Source: Duganella sp. BJB480 | GTDB lineage: Bacteria > Pseudomonadota > Gammaproteobacteria > Burkholderiales > Burkholderiaceae_D | Length of the DNA stretch: 64,000 nucleotides | Assembly: GCA_003416985.1 (NCBI GenBank) | Contig: QVIN01000004.1 | Coordinates: forward strand, 310,001-374,000 | Direction of reading: 5' to 3' | Shown here: positions 50,457-60,383 of the stretch, piece by piece | Numbering within the stretch: the first letter of the stretch is position 1 | Layout of the letters: every line of letters starts with the position of its first letter | Made by a program: the position numbers and the translations under genes | The notes under the pieces: generated by a model | Told to the model about the DNA's origin: nothing | Database searches by the model: none | The model's input: only the letters and a program-made list of their open reading frames with translations

Positions 50457-51734
50457 ATGAAAAGACTGAGTCACTATCTGCTTTATACCGGCCTGTCGCT
50501 TGCTGCCGCCATGCACGGCGCGCAGGCGCAGATGCGAATTGAAATCAGCGGCGTTGGCAGCAACCAGATCCCGGTCGCCATCGCCGGCTTTGCCGATGAG
50601 ATGCTGGCGCCGCAGCAGATCTCCGCCATCATCAAGGCCGACTTGGGCCGCAGTGGATTGTTCAATGTGATCGACGCCGGCACCGTCAATGACGTCAACA
50701 ACATCGACTACGCCGGCTGGAAGGCCAAGGGCGCCGATGCGCTGGTGGTGGGCACCGTGTCCGCGCTGGCGGATGGCCGTTACGACGTGCGCTACAAATT
50801 GTTCGACACCGTCAAGGCCAGCCAGCTGTCGCGCCAGGACCAGTCGGTACCGGCGCAGGCGGCCCGCCTGGCGGCGCACAAGATCGCCGACGACGTGTTC
50901 CTCAAGCTTACCGGCGTGCCCGGCGCGTTCGCCACCCGCGTGGCCTACATCAAGCAGGAGGGCAGCCGCTACAAGCTGGCCGTGGCCGATATCGACGGCG
51001 AGGGCGAACAGACGGCCCGCGTGTCGAATGACCCCATCATGTCGCCGGCCTGGTCGCCGGATGGCAGCAAGGTCGCCTACGTGTCGTTCGAGCAGAAAAA
51101 GCCGGTGGTGTACGTGCAGAACCTGGCCACGCAGGCGCGCACCGTGGTCGCCAACGAGAAGGGCAGCAACTCGTCGCCGGCCTGGGCGCCGGATGGCGGC
51201 AAGCTGGCCGTGTCGCTGTCGATGGATGGACACACGCAGATCTACACCGTCAACGCCAATGGCGGCGGCTTGCGCCGCGTCTCCGACGGCACCGGCGCCG
51301 CCATCGACACCGAGGCGCAGTTCTCGGCCGACGGCCAGAGCATCTACTTCGTCAGCGACCGCAGTGGCGGTCCGCAGATCTACCGCATGAACGCGGACGG
51401 CACTGACGCCAAGCGGATCACCTTCGGCGGCAGCTACAACATCAGCCCGCGCATCTCGCCCGATGGCACCACGCTGGCCTACATCTCGCGCCGCGAGGGC
51501 AACTACCAGCTGTACGTGATGGACCTGGCCACCGGGCAGGAAACGCGGCTGTCCGACAGCACCGACGACCTGTCGCCCAGCTTCGCGCCGAACGGCAAGT
51601 ACATCATCTACGCCACCGAGTCGGCCGGCCGCAAGTCGTTGATGGTGGTGTCGGTGGATGGCCGCGTGAAGCAGCGGCTCACCGCGCAGGATGGCGATGT
51701 GCGGCAGCCGGTGTGGGGGCCGTTCCTGCGCTAA
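50457..51734 (+). CDS. tolB: Tol-Pal system beta-propeller protein TolB
   Basis: A 425-aa periplasmic protein with a signal peptide (MKRLSHYLLYTGLSLAAAMHG). The N-terminal alpha/beta domain (residues about 25-160, IEISGVGSNQIPVAIAGF) is followed by a six-bladed propeller with repeated blade motifs: SPAWSPDGSKVAYVS, SPAWAPDGGKLAVSL, EAQFSADGQSIYFVSDRSGG, SPRISPDGTTLAYIS and SPSFAPNGKYIIYATES. TolB normally links Pal to the Tol complex during outer-membrane constriction. No tolQRA or pal gene lies next to it here. The 3' end overlaps the convergent GGDEF-like gene by 4 bp. Confidence 0.9.
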   Translation: MKRLSHYLLYTGLSLAAAMHGAQAQMRIEISGVGSNQIPVAIAGFADEMLAPQQISAIIKADLGRSGLFNVIDAGTVNDVNNIDYAGWKAKGADALVVGTVSALADGRYDVRYKLFDTVKASQLSRQDQSVPAQAARLAAHKIADDVFLKLTGVPGAFATRVAYIKQEGSRYKLAVADIDGEGEQTARVSNDPIMSPAWSPDGSKVAYVSFEQKKPVVYVQNLATQARTVVANEKGSNSSPAWAPDGGKLAVSLSMDGHTQIYTVNANGGGLRRVSDGTGAAIDTEAQFSADGQSIYFVSDRSGGPQIYRMNADGTDAKRITFGGSYNISPRISPDGTTLAYISRREGNYQLYVMDLATGQETRLSDSTDDLSPSFAPNGKYIIYATESAGRKSLMVVSVDGRVKQRLTAQDGDVRQPVWGPFLR

Positions 51735-52471
51735 CCGTGCAGGTTGCGCTCGGCGATTGTGTGCAGTGCGGCCAGCGCCGGCGCGTCGTCCGGCCAGCGG
51801 GCCAGGCCAAGCCTGGCGTTTGGCTGCTGCGCGTTGATGCCGGCCAGCAGGCGGTCGGCGATCTGCTGGCCCTGCACCTGCGTCACCCACGGCACCAGCA
51901 CGCACAGGCGGTCGTCGCCGAAGCGGAAGGCCCAGTCGCTGGGGCGGCACACTTCCTCGATCTGCCGCGCGGCCTGCACCAGTTGCGCATCGCCGGCGCC
52001 CGGCGCCAGCGCGACCAGCATCAGCGACACGGTCGGCGGCTTGCCGCGTTGGCTGCGCGTGAGCTGGCTGAACATGGATTCCAGGTACAGGTGGTTGTGC
52101 AGGCCGGTCAGCGGATCGGGCGAGGCGGTGCGGCGCAACGCCGCCATCAGCGCCGCGCGGCGCAGCGCGAGCAGGTGGGCCAGCGCGCCTGCCGCCAGCA
52201 CGGCGGCGCTGACGCCGAGCAGCGTTTCGGCCGGATTGCCCGGCCTAAGCCACGCCACGGCCAGCCCCAGCACCGACCAGCCGACGCTGTACACCATGCC
52301 CATCTGAAGACCCAGCATCAGGTAGGAGGCCACCGGCAGCACGCACAGCAGGCCGGCGAGCTGCGGCCGCAGGTACACCGCCGCCAGCACGGCGCTGAAG
52401 CAGCAGAACAGCACGGCGCACCACAGGCTTAGTCGCGGCGTGTCGTCGGCCCATGGTAGAGGTTTGTTCAT
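51731..52471 (-). CDS. Membrane protein with degenerate GGDEF domain
   Basis: A 246-aa protein with four hydrophobic segments in residues about 15-110 and a C-terminal GGDEF-like domain that opens with the characteristic DPLTGLHNHLYL. The catalytic site, normally RxGGDEF, reads RFGDDR, so diguanylate cyclase activity is unlikely. It may act as a sensor or binding partner. The gene is divergent from the iron-regulated reductase gene. Confidence 0.78.
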   Translation of the reverse strand: MNKPLPWADDTPRLSLWCAVLFCCFSAVLAAVYLRPQLAGLLCVLPVASYLMLGLQMGMVYSVGWSVLGLAVAWLRPGNPAETLLGVSAAVLAAGALAHLLALRRAALMAALRRTASPDPLTGLHNHLYLESMFSQLTRSQRGKPPTVSLMLVALAPGAGDAQLVQAARQIEEVCRPSDWAFRFGDDRLCVLVPWVTQVQGQQIADRLLAGINAQQPNARLGLARWPDDAPALAALHTIAERNLHG

Positions 52472-52519
52472 TCGACAAGTATGGTGGCGACGATTTTGGG
52501 CGTCAAGTCATGCCATCAA

Positions 52520-52549
52520 TTGATAATGATTCTTATTAACTGGTAGAAT
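52520..52549 (+). promoter_or_regulatory. Promoter with Fur box
   Basis: GATAATGATTCTTATTAAC (52522-52540) matches the 19-bp Fur consensus at 15 positions. It overlaps a -35-like TTGATA (52520-52525) and the spacer of a promoter with -10-like TAGAAT (52544-52549, 18-bp spacing). Iron-loaded Fur should therefore repress the downstream reductase gene. Confidence 0.75.
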
Positions 52550-52590
52550 GACTGCTGATATGGACGCGCTTGACGCTTGAAGGTCGATTT

Positions 52591-54981
52591 GTGAAAAAAC
52601 TCTGGTTCCAGCTGCACTGGTTGGTCGGCATCACCGCCGGCACCGTATTGGTCGTGATCGGCCTGACCGGCGCCATCCTCGCGTTCCGCGACGAGGTGCT
52701 GGACTTGCTCAATCCCGGCGTGATCAGCGTGGCGGCGCGGCAGGCGCCGATGGTGGCGCCGCCGCAGGTGGCAAAAGCCGTCCAGCGCGCGCATCCCGAG
52801 GCGCGCATCAGCAGCATCACCGTGTACGCCGAGTCGGGCGCCTCCGCGCGCGTCACGCTGGCGCCGGCGCCGGGCGGGAAGCACGGCGAGACCGTCTTCG
52901 TCGATCCGTACAGCGGCGCCATGCTGCCGTCCCTGCGTTATGACGACGTGTTCGAGTGGGTGGAATCGCTGCACCGCTTCCTGCTGCTGCCGCGCGACGA
53001 TGGCCGTCCGGTGGTCGGTGGTCTGGCCTTGTGCCTGATGGGGCTTGCGTTGAGCGGCCTGTATCTGCGCTGGCCGCGCCGCGCGCTCGACTGGCGCACC
53101 TGGCTGACCTTTGACACGCGCCTCTCCGGCCGCTCCTTCCTGTGGGGGCTGCACTCGGTGGCGGGCACCTGGGCGCTGGCGGCCTACCTGGTCTTCACCG
53201 TCAGCGGCGTGTATTGGAGCTTCGATGTGGTGCGCGATACGGTCGATGGCTGGGCGGGTGTGAGCCGCCCACCGCGCGCGGCATCGGCGCCCAAGCTCAA
53301 GATGCCCAAGGAAGCCAAGCGCGCTGAAGCCGCCGACCTGACGCTGGCCTGGTCCACCTTCCAGCAGCAGGCGCCGGGATGGAAGACGGTGGTCCTGCGT
53401 CCGCCCGAGCGCGCGACGCAGCCGCTGCAGGTGCTTTGGCTGGATGGCGACGCGACGCACATCCGTGCGCGCAGCCGCATGTCGATCAACCAGCAGACCG
53501 GCGCCATCGTCAAGCACGAGCCGTATGCGCAGATGGGCGTGGCCGCGCGCGCGTTGACGACGTTCTATCCGCTGCACATCGGGACTTATTTCGGATTGCC
53601 TGGCCGTTTGTTCATGTTCTTCGCCAGCCTGTCGCTGCCGGGCTTCGCGGTCACCGGCTGGATGCTGTACCTGAAGCGCCGGCGCCAGAAGCGCAGCGCG
53701 CTGGCCGAACGCGCCAAGCTGGCGGGAACGGGCAGTATCGATAGCGCCGATCCTGTGTTGATGGCCTACGCCAGCCAGACCGGATCGGCCGAGCGGCTGG
53801 CGCTGCAAAGCGCGGCCCTGCTGCAAAAGGCCGGCGTGGCTGTGCATGTGCAATCGCTGGAAAAGCTCACGCCTCCGCTGCTGGGGAATTATCGCCGCGT
53901 GCTGTTCGTCGCCAGCAGTTTCGGCGAAGGCGAGCCGCCCGATCCCGCGCGCCGCTTCAGCCGCCTGCTGCACGCCGCCGCCGAGGAGCTGGCGCATTTG
54001 CAGTACGCCGTGCTGGCGCTGGGCGACCGCAACTACCTGCAATTCTGCGGCTTCGGCAGGACGCTGGATACCCGCCTGCGCGTACTGGGCGCGCGGCCGC
54101 TGCATCCGATCATTGAAGTCGACAACGGCGACGCCGGCGCGCTGGCCCGCTGGTCGCACGCTTTGCGCGAGCTGGCCGGCATCGGCGGCGAGGCGCCGCA
54201 GGACGCGTTGTCCGCCGCCGCGCCGGACAGCGACTACACCAGCTGGCGCTTGGCGCGGCGCGAACTGCTCAACCCCGGCAGCATCGGTGGCGAGCTGCAT
54301 GAAATCACGCTGACGAGGGATAGCGGCGCCGACTGGCGTCCCGGCGCCTTGCTCGACGTGTGGCCCGGCCACTACGCGCCGGGCCAGGCCGCGCGCCGCT
54401 ACTCGGTCGCATCGCTGCCGGCGGATGGCTGCTTGCAGCTGCTGGTCCGCCAGGTGAGGAATGGGCAGGGCATGGGACTGGCTTCCGGCTGGCTGACGGC
54501 GCAAGCAAAGCCCGGCGACGAGGTGCGCGTGCGGCTGGTGGCCAATCCGGCGTTCGATATGCATGATGGCGCGCAGCCGGCCATCTACATCGGCAACGGC
54601 TCGGGTATGGCGGGCTTGCGTTCGCACATGCGCGCGCGGGCCGCTGGTGGTCAGGGGCGCAACTGGCTGGTGTTCGGCGAGCGGCAGCGTGAATTCGACG
54701 GCATCTGCGCCGCCGAAATCCGGGACCTGCAGCAGCGCGGCTATCTGCCGGAGCTGGACCTGGTCTACTCGCGCGACGCCGACGGCCAATACGTGCAGGA
54801 CCGCCTGCGCGCCAAGGCCGACCAGCTGCGCGGCTGGATCGCCGACGGCGCCGTGATCTACGTCTGCGGCAGTCTGGAAGGCATGGCGGGAGGCGTGGAT
54901 GCGGCGCTGGAAGACATCCTCGGCGCCGCCGCCCTCGACGAGCTGCGCGAATCCGGCCGCTACCGTCGCGACGTGTATTAG
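52591..54981 (+). CDS. PepSY-flavodoxin-FNR fusion reductase, iron-regulated
   Basis: A 796-aa inner-membrane flavoprotein. The N-terminal half is a PepSY-TM region with four long hydrophobic segments (QLHWLVGITAGTVLVVIGLT; VGGLALCLMGLALSGLYLRW; YLVFTVSGVYWSF; LFMFFASLSLPGFAVTGW). The soluble half has a flavodoxin-like FMN domain (YASQTGSAERLA; VASSFGEGEPPDPARRF) and an FNR module with the FAD site RRYSVASLP and NADP-binding IGNGSGMAGLRS, ending in ELRESGRYRRDVY. It should pass electrons from NADPH across the inner membrane, probably to ferric siderophores. The start GTG at 52591 has AAGG upstream. Confidence 0.88.
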   Translation: MKKLWFQLHWLVGITAGTVLVVIGLTGAILAFRDEVLDLLNPGVISVAARQAPMVAPPQVAKAVQRAHPEARISSITVYAESGASARVTLAPAPGGKHGETVFVDPYSGAMLPSLRYDDVFEWVESLHRFLLLPRDDGRPVVGGLALCLMGLALSGLYLRWPRRALDWRTWLTFDTRLSGRSFLWGLHSVAGTWALAAYLVFTVSGVYWSFDVVRDTVDGWAGVSRPPRAASAPKLKMPKEAKRAEAADLTLAWSTFQQQAPGWKTVVLRPPERATQPLQVLWLDGDATHIRARSRMSINQQTGAIVKHEPYAQMGVAARALTTFYPLHIGTYFGLPGRLFMFFASLSLPGFAVTGWMLYLKRRRQKRSALAERAKLAGTGSIDSADPVLMAYASQTGSAERLALQSAALLQKAGVAVHVQSLEKLTPPLLGNYRRVLFVASSFGEGEPPDPARRFSRLLHAAAEELAHLQYAVLALGDRNYLQFCGFGRTLDTRLRVLGARPLHPIIEVDNGDAGALARWSHALRELAGIGGEAPQDALSAAAPDSDYTSWRLARRELLNPGSIGGELHEITLTRDSGADWRPGALLDVWPGHYAPGQAARRYSVASLPADGCLQLLVRQVRNGQGMGLASGWLTAQAKPGDEVRVRLVANPAFDMHDGAQPAIYIGNGSGMAGLRSHMRARAAGGQGRNWLVFGERQREFDGICAAEIRDLQQRGYLPELDLVYSRDADGQYVQDRLRAKADQLRGWIADGAVIYVCGSLEGMAGGVDAALEDILGAAALDELRESGRYRRDVY

Positions 54982-56021
54982 AGCGCGGTCTCGAAGCCTT
55001 CGAGGACGTTGACGACGTTGGTGCCCAGTTCCTTGACCGCGTAGCCGCCTTCGAAGATGAAGGCGGTCGGCACGTTCAGGTAGGCCAGGCGTTCGCCGAT
55101 CTTGAGGTAGTCGGCGCTTTGCAGCAGGAAGCGTGACAGCGGATCGCCCGCGAACGTATCCACCCCCAGCGACACCACCAGCGCGTCCGGCGCGAAGCTG
55201 CCCAGGCGGATGCAGGCCGTCTCCAGCGCCGCGAACCACGCCTGCGCCGTGCTGCCCGCCGCCAGCGGCAAATTCATGTTGAACCCCAGCCCAGCACCCT
55301 CGCCGCGCTCGTCGGCGTGGCCCAGGTAGAACGGATACTCGCTGCGCGGATCGGCGTGGATGGAGATGAACAGCACGTCGTCGCGGTGGTAGAAGATGCT
55401 CTGCGTGCCGTTGCCGTGGTGGTAGTCGATGTCGAGGATGGCGACCTTGCGCGCGCCGTCGTCCAGCATGTGCTGCGCCGCCAGCGCGGCGTTGTTGAGG
55501 AAGCAGTAGCCGCCGAAAAAATCAGCGCCCGCATGGTGCCCCGGCGGGCGGCTCAACACGAAGGCGCCACGCTCGCCCAGCCGCAGCGCGTGCGCGGCGT
55601 TGACCGCGCAATCGGCGCCGGTCTTGGCGGCGGTCCAGGTGCCGGCGGTCAGCGGCGTGCCGTTGTCCATCGAGTACAGCCCCAGCTTGGCGCAGAAATC
55701 GTCCGGCTCGATGTCGTCACGCAGCGTGCGGACCGGCCAGACGGAAGGAAAGGCGTCCTTGCCGGCGTTGGCCGGATCGAGCGCCAGCCATTCGTTCCAG
55801 GCGCCGCGCAAAAAGTGCAGGTAGCGCGGCGTGTGGATGCGCTCCAGTGACATCAACGGCACGCCGTGCGGCGTGACGATCTTGCCCAGGCCGCGCCGTC
55901 CCAGCTCCGCCAGCACCGAATCCACACGCTCGGGCTTTTCGAAGCACGGCACCATCTCGCCGCGGAAGATCTCGTAGCGGCCGCGATGTTGCGCGTGCAG
56001 TTCGTTGTAGAAGGTGAGCAA
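54978..56021 (-). CDS. Histone deacetylase family protein / acetylpolyamine amidohydrolase-like
   Basis: A 347-aa zinc deacetylase. Class signatures are VLSRPPGHHAGADFFGGYCF (tandem catalytic His), ILDIDYHHGNGTQSIFY (Asp and His zinc ligands) and VVSLGVDTFAGDPLS (Asp ligand), with FEGGYAV near the end (Gly-Gly-Tyr). The N-terminal MLTFYNELHAQHRGRYEIFR with a MVPCFEKPERVDSV segment fits bacterial acetylpolyamine amidohydrolases, which deacetylate polyamines. It overlaps the 3' end of the reductase gene by 4 bp (convergent). The gap to gshA on the same strand is 13 bp. Confidence 0.87.
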   Translation of the reverse strand: MLTFYNELHAQHRGRYEIFRGEMVPCFEKPERVDSVLAELGRRGLGKIVTPHGVPLMSLERIHTPRYLHFLRGAWNEWLALDPANAGKDAFPSVWPVRTLRDDIEPDDFCAKLGLYSMDNGTPLTAGTWTAAKTGADCAVNAAHALRLGERGAFVLSRPPGHHAGADFFGGYCFLNNAALAAQHMLDDGARKVAILDIDYHHGNGTQSIFYHRDDVLFISIHADPRSEYPFYLGHADERGEGAGLGFNMNLPLAAGSTAQAWFAALETACIRLGSFAPDALVVSLGVDTFAGDPLSRFLLQSADYLKIGERLAYLNVPTAFIFEGGYAVKELGTNVVNVLEGFETAL

Positions 56022-56034
56022 GCCGGCTCCTGGT

Positions 56035-57633
56035 TCAGTCGCAGTCCATGCTGGAGTGGCACAGGTTGCTGGCGCGGTAGGCGGCCACGTAATCGTCGAA
56101 GCTCGATTGCGGCGCCGCTTCCATCTCCGCCTGCTCGGCCAGCGAGACGGCGGCCAGGCCGTCGAAGTACGCGGCTTCCTCGGCGCTCGGCGGATGGCTG
56201 CGGAAGTAGGCCGCGTGCTGCTTGCTCTGCGCCAGCCCGAAGGTGGCGAACGATTTGCCGTTGGCGCGCAGGGCCGCCAGTACCTTGGCCGACGGCGTCA
56301 GCTCGGCGTCGCGCAGCTTGGCCGACTGCTGCGCGATGGCGTCGGCGTGCACGGTGTCGCCGCGCTGCGCGTCCAGCAGCGCCGCCACCGGCTGGATGCG
56401 CTCCAGCAGTTGCAGGCCCCACGCTTGCAGGCTGATCTCCCCTTCATCGCTGGTGAGCGTCAGGCCCGGACGGCGGCCTTCCTTCACGGTGCGGGCGAAG
56501 TTCTCTGTGTGGCGCAGGCTTTCCTCCGGCGGGATGACCGGGCTTTCCTCCAGCGCGCAGAACATCAGGAAGGCGTCGAGGAAGCGGCCGGTCTGCACGC
56601 TGATGCCGACCGGCTCGAACGGGTCGACGTCCATGCAGCGCACTTCGATGTACTGCACGCCGCGCGCGCACAGCGCCTGGATCGGCCGCTCGCCGGTCTG
56701 GATCACGCGCTTGGGACGGATGGTGGAGTAGTACTCGTTCTCGATCTGCAGCACATTGGTGCTCAGCTGGATCCATTCGCCATCGCGCTTGGTGCCCAGC
56801 GCCGCGTACGGCTCGTAGGGCTGGTTGACAGCCTTGGTCAGGGTGGCGACGTAGCTGTCCAGGCAGTTCTCGTGCGGGCTCAGTCCCGACTGCGCGTCGT
56901 TCTGGTAGCCCAGGTCGCTCATGCGCAGGCTGGTGGCGTAGGGTAGGTAGAGCGTGTCGTCGGACAGCGTTTCCAGCTTGTGCGGGCGGCCGCGCAGGAA
57001 GCCGCTCGACAGCACCGGCGAGGCGCCGAACAGATACATCAGCAGCCAGCTGTAGCGGCGGAAGTTGCGGATCGTCGCCAGGTAGGCTTCGGACTGGAAG
57101 GACTTGGGCGACAGGCGCTTCTCGTTGCCCTCATGCTGGGCCAGCACGCGCCACAGGCGTTCGTCCAGCGAGTAGTTGTAGTGGATGCCGGCGATGCATT
57201 GCATGGCCTTGCCGTAGCGCAGCGCCAGGCCGCGACGGTACACATGCTTGAGCGTGCCCATGTTGGAGGTGCCGTACCAGGCGATCTCGATCTCGTCCTC
57301 GCCCGGCAGCTGGCAGGGCATGGACTGGCTCCACAACAGCTCGTCGCCCAGCTTGCTGTAGGCGTAGCGGTGGATGCCGTCGAGCTTGTCGAGCGTGGTG
57401 CCGATGTCGGCCTCTGCCGGGGTGATGAACTCCAGCAGCGTTTCGGCGTAGTCGGTGGTGATTTGCGGATGCGTCAGGGCCGAGCCCATGGCCAGCGGAT
57501 GCGGCGTCGACGCCAGGTGGCCGCGCGCGTCCACCCGCAGTGTTTCGCGTTCGATGCCACGCAAGCCACCCAGCACCGGACGGTGCTCTGGCTGGGCCAG
57601 CAAGGCCAGGCGGCGAGTCAATAGATTGGACAA
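56035..57633 (-). CDS. gshA: Glutamate-cysteine ligase
   Basis: A 532-aa enzyme that makes gamma-glutamylcysteine, the first step to glutathione. The start is taken as TTG at 57633: AAAGGAAG precedes it and the protein then begins with the family N-terminus ([33 protein letters not shown]); an upstream ATG at 57669 lacks a ribosome site. [40 protein letters not shown] and [20 protein letters not shown] are typical. The length is close to E. coli GshA (518 aa). It belongs to the gamma-/beta-proteobacterial GCL type. Confidence 0.92.
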   Translation of the reverse strand: MSNLLTRRLALLAQPEHRPVLGGLRGIERETLRVDARGHLASTPHPLAMGSALTHPQITTDYAETLLEFITPAEADIGTTLDKLDGIHRYAYSKLGDELLWSQSMPCQLPGEDEIEIAWYGTSNMGTLKHVYRRGLALRYGKAMQCIAGIHYNYSLDERLWRVLAQHEGNEKRLSPKSFQSEAYLATIRNFRRYSWLLMYLFGASPVLSSGFLRGRPHKLETLSDDTLYLPYATSLRMSDLGYQNDAQSGLSPHENCLDSYVATLTKAVNQPYEPYAALGTKRDGEWIQLSTNVLQIENEYYSTIRPKRVIQTGERPIQALCARGVQYIEVRCMDVDPFEPVGISVQTGRFLDAFLMFCALEESPVIPPEESLRHTENFARTVKEGRRPGLTLTSDEGEISLQAWGLQLLERIQPVAALLDAQRGDTVHADAIAQQSAKLRDAELTPSAKVLAALRANGKSFATFGLAQSKQHAAYFRSHPPSAEEAAYFDGLAAVSLAEQAEMEAAPQSSFDDYVAAYRASNLCHSSMDCD

Positions 57634-57816
57634 TTGGATCTTCCTTTCGTAGTGCAGCAACTGTTGCATCAAAGCGTGAGGTGCGAGATTAACCGAAAAC
57701 GGACAATCGCGTCGGCGCCGGCCCAAAGTTGCCCGGAGCCGAAGATCGCTTGCTAGTTTATCAAATACCGCCGGAAGGGGCCCGAAAGCCAGAATACCGC
57801 AGATGAGGAAAAGGTG

Positions 57817-58656
57817 TCAGCGCGCTCGCGCACCCGTGACGCGCTCGATGCCGGCCAGGTCGGCCCAGCTTTGCACCTCGTTGTAACCTTGATCGGTTAA
57901 CAACTGGCGCACGGCGGCGGCCTGGTCGTAGCCGTGTTCCATCAGCAGCCAGCCTTGCGGCTTGAGGTGCTCGGCGGCGCCGGCGACGATGATGCGCAGC
58001 GCCGACAGGCCGTCGGCGTGGTCGGTCAGCGCGCCGGGCGGCTCGTAGCGCAGGTCGCCCTCGGACAGGTGGCGGTCGCCGCTGGCGATGTAGGGCGGGT
58101 TGGAGGCGATCACGTCGAACGGCGGCTGGCCTTGCAGCGCCGCGTACCAGTCGCTCTGCAGGAAGTTGACCTGGACGCCGTTGGCGGCGGCGTTGCGGCG
58201 CGCCACGGCCAGCGCGTCCGGGCTGACGTCGAGCGCGGTGACGGCGGCGTCGCGCCGGGTGTGCGCCAGCGCCACGGCGATGGCGCCGCTGCCGGTGCCC
58301 ATGTCGAGCACGCGGCCTTGCGGCGGCAGGCGGTCCAGGGTCAGCTCGACCAGCAGTTCGGTGTCGGGACGGGGGATCAGCACGGCGCCGTTGACCTCGA
58401 ACGGCAGGCCGAAGAATTCGCGCTGGCCGACGATGTAGGCCACCGGCTCGCCGGCCAGGCGGCGTTGCACCAGCGCGGCGAAGCGCGCGGCCTGTTCGGC
58501 GTCGAGCTCGCGCTCGGACTGGGTGATCAAACTCACGCGCGACAGGCCCAGCGCGTGGCACAGCAGCACGCGGTTGTCCAGCGGGTCCAGCAGCGACTGC
58601 GTTTGCAGCGCGCCGAGGGTGACGCCGGCGGCGATGGCGCTGAGGTCGGTGATCAT
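57817..58656 (-). CDS. prmC: Release factor glutamine methyltransferase PrmC
   Basis: A 279-aa methyltransferase that modifies the Gln of the GGQ motif in release factors. Motif I is RVLDMGTGSGAIAVALAH, and the substrate-binding motif is IASNPPYIASGD (NPPY), which holds the glutamine amide. The helical N-terminal domain (QTQSLLDPLDNRVLLCHALG), then REFFGLPFEVNGAVLIPRPD, is intact. The start codon shares one base with the dsbB stop (TGATG). prfA, whose product is the substrate, lies two genes upstream on the same strand. Confidence 0.93.
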   Translation of the reverse strand: MITDLSAIAAGVTLGALQTQSLLDPLDNRVLLCHALGLSRVSLITQSERELDAEQAARFAALVQRRLAGEPVAYIVGQREFFGLPFEVNGAVLIPRPDTELLVELTLDRLPPQGRVLDMGTGSGAIAVALAHTRRDAAVTALDVSPDALAVARRNAAANGVQVNFLQSDWYAALQGQPPFDVIASNPPYIASGDRHLSEGDLRYEPPGALTDHADGLSALRIIVAGAAEHLKPQGWLLMEHGYDQAAAVRQLLTDQGYNEVQSWADLAGIERVTGARAR

Positions 58657-59123
58657 CAACGCGCGCGGCGGATCAGCAGCCAGGCCAGGCCCAGCGTGCA
58701 CAGGCCGAAGCTCAGGAAGGACCACTGCGGAATCGACAGGCCGAACCACGGCGCCAGCGCATCCTCGCACAGGCCGTCGGCGTGGAACAGGATGGGCAGG
58801 TAGGTCGCGGTGGGGATCTTGTTGAGGAAGGTCTCCATCGGGTCGATGCCGCACGACAGGCCGGGATGGGCCAGGATGTACAGGTGCTTGCCGGCGGTGT
58901 ACAGGCCGCCCAGCGCGGCCAGCAGGCCGAGTCCGGCGCCGAGCTTGGGCTTGCCGTAGGCGCCGAACAGGCAGCAGATGCCGACGGCGATGAACAGGTA
59001 GCGCTGGATCACGCACAGCGGGCACGGCAGCATGTCCAGGCCGATCTGCAAATACAGGGCGACGCCGATCACGCCGAAGCAGGCGATGGCGATGGACAGC
59101 AGCAGGGAGCGCGTATGTATCAT
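58656..59123 (-). CDS. dsbB: Disulfide bond formation protein B
   Basis: A 155-aa inner-membrane protein with four transmembrane helices that reoxidises DsbA and passes electrons to quinone. The first redox pair is in MLPCPLCVIQRYLFIAVGI (CxxC) and the second in SCGIDPMETFLN and GLCEDALAPW. The length is slightly short but complete. It sits between prfA and prmC and is translationally coupled to prmC. Confidence 0.92.
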   Translation of the reverse strand: MIHTRSLLLSIAIACFGVIGVALYLQIGLDMLPCPLCVIQRYLFIAVGICCLFGAYGKPKLGAGLGLLAALGGLYTAGKHLYILAHPGLSCGIDPMETFLNKIPTATYLPILFHADGLCEDALAPWFGLSIPQWSFLSFGLCTLGLAWLLIRRAR

Positions 59124-59210
59124 GGGTGGTCCGATTCGAGGGCTATGGGAGTAGCGGGCAATTCTCGCACAAAGTTGTCGCTTCAGCCTTAGGCCGGTGT
59201 TAACTCCGGC

Positions 59211-60287
59211 TTAGTCGCCCAGCGCCGCCAGCAGCTCGGCCTGGTGCTCGGCGGCCAGCGCGTTGGTCAGCTCGGTCAGGTCGCCGTCCATGATGAAGTC
59301 CAGCTTGTACAAGGTCAGGTTGATGCGGTGGTCCGTCATGCGGCCCTGCGGATAGTTGTAGGTGCGGATGCGCTCGCTGCGGTCGCCCGAGCCGATCAGA
59401 CTCTTGCGCGTGGCCGCCTCCTTCGACTGCTGCTCGCGCAGCTGCACGTCCTTGATGCGCGCGGCCAGCACCTTCATGGCCTGCGCCTTGTTCTTGTGCT
59501 GCGAGCGGTCGTCCTGGCACTCGACCACGATGCCGGTCGGCAGGTGGGTGATACGCACGGCCGAATCGGTCTTGTTGATGTGCTGCCCGCCGGCGCCGGA
59601 CGCGCGGTAGGTGTCGATGCGCAGGTCGGCCGGGTTGATGTTGACGTCCTCCACCTCGTCCGCCTCCGGCATCACCGCCACCGTGCAGGCGGAGGTGTGG
59701 ATGCGGCCCTGGGTTTCGGTGGCCGGCACGCGCTGCACGCGGTGGCCGCCGGATTCGAACTTGAGCTTGGCATATACGCCGTTGCCGATCAGGCGCACGA
59801 TCACCTCGCGGTAGCCGCCCAGGTCCGACGGCGATTCCGACACCACCTCGACCTGCCAGCGGTTGCGCTCGGCGAAGCGGGTGTACATGCGCAGCAGGTC
59901 GCCAGCGAACAGCGCCGATTCGTCGCCGCCGGTGCCGGCGCGGATCTCCAGGAAGATGTTGCGCTCGTCGTTGGCGTCCTTGGGCAGCAGCATCTTCTGC
60001 AGCTCCAGTTCCAGCTCCGCCAGGCGGGCCTTGGCCGCTTCGATCTCGTCCTGCGCGAAGTCCTTCATCTCGGGATCGCCCAGCATCTCCTGCGCCGCGT
60101 CCAGGTCGCCGATGGCTTCCTGGTAGGACTTGTACAGCGCCACCAGCGGGCCGAGTTCGGCGTGCTCGCGGGTCATCTTGCGGTAGGCGTCCATGTTGTT
60201 GGTCGCGCCTTCGGACATCAGCAATTCATCGAGTTCGACCAGGCGGTTCGCCAGTTGGTCGAGCTTGGCCAGCATGGATGGTTTCAT
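59211..60287 (-). CDS. prfA: Peptide chain release factor 1
   Basis: A 358-aa RF1 that ends translation at UAA and UAG. The GGQ loop is [20 protein letters not shown] at about residue 230 and is the target of PrmC. The stop-codon recognition region lies just before it ([32 protein letters not shown]). The [20 protein letters not shown] segment is RF1-specific. The length is normal (E. coli 360 aa). The hemA gene lies 96 bp upstream on the same strand, the common hemA-prfA-prmC arrangement. Confidence 0.95.
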   Translation of the reverse strand: MKPSMLAKLDQLANRLVELDELLMSEGATNNMDAYRKMTREHAELGPLVALYKSYQEAIGDLDAAQEMLGDPEMKDFAQDEIEAAKARLAELELELQKMLLPKDANDERNIFLEIRAGTGGDESALFAGDLLRMYTRFAERNRWQVEVVSESPSDLGGYREVIVRLIGNGVYAKLKFESGGHRVQRVPATETQGRIHTSACTVAVMPEADEVEDVNINPADLRIDTYRASGAGGQHINKTDSAVRITHLPTGIVVECQDDRSQHKNKAQAMKVLAARIKDVQLREQQSKEAATRKSLIGSGDRSERIRTYNYPQGRMTDHRINLTLYKLDFIMDGDLTELTNALAAEHQAELLAALGD

Positions 60288-60383
60288 AGCGTATTCGTAT
60301 TCGTATCGGGGGTTGAGGCAGATGCCGCGGCTGGGCGGCGGAGGGTGCGCGGCGGCGTGGCGCGCGCGGGCAAGGCAGTGGCG

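Noticed and set aside
52516..55239. Open frame of 907 codons on the minus strand over the PepSY/FNR reductase
   Set aside because: Composition is antisense-like (Arg/Gln/His/Ala-rich). The plus strand holds a gene with all FMN, FAD and NADPH motifs plus a Fur-regulated promoter.
59190..59208. Stem GCCGG/CCGGC after prfA as a terminator
   Set aside because: Only 5 bp of stem with an 8-base loop and no T-run in either direction.
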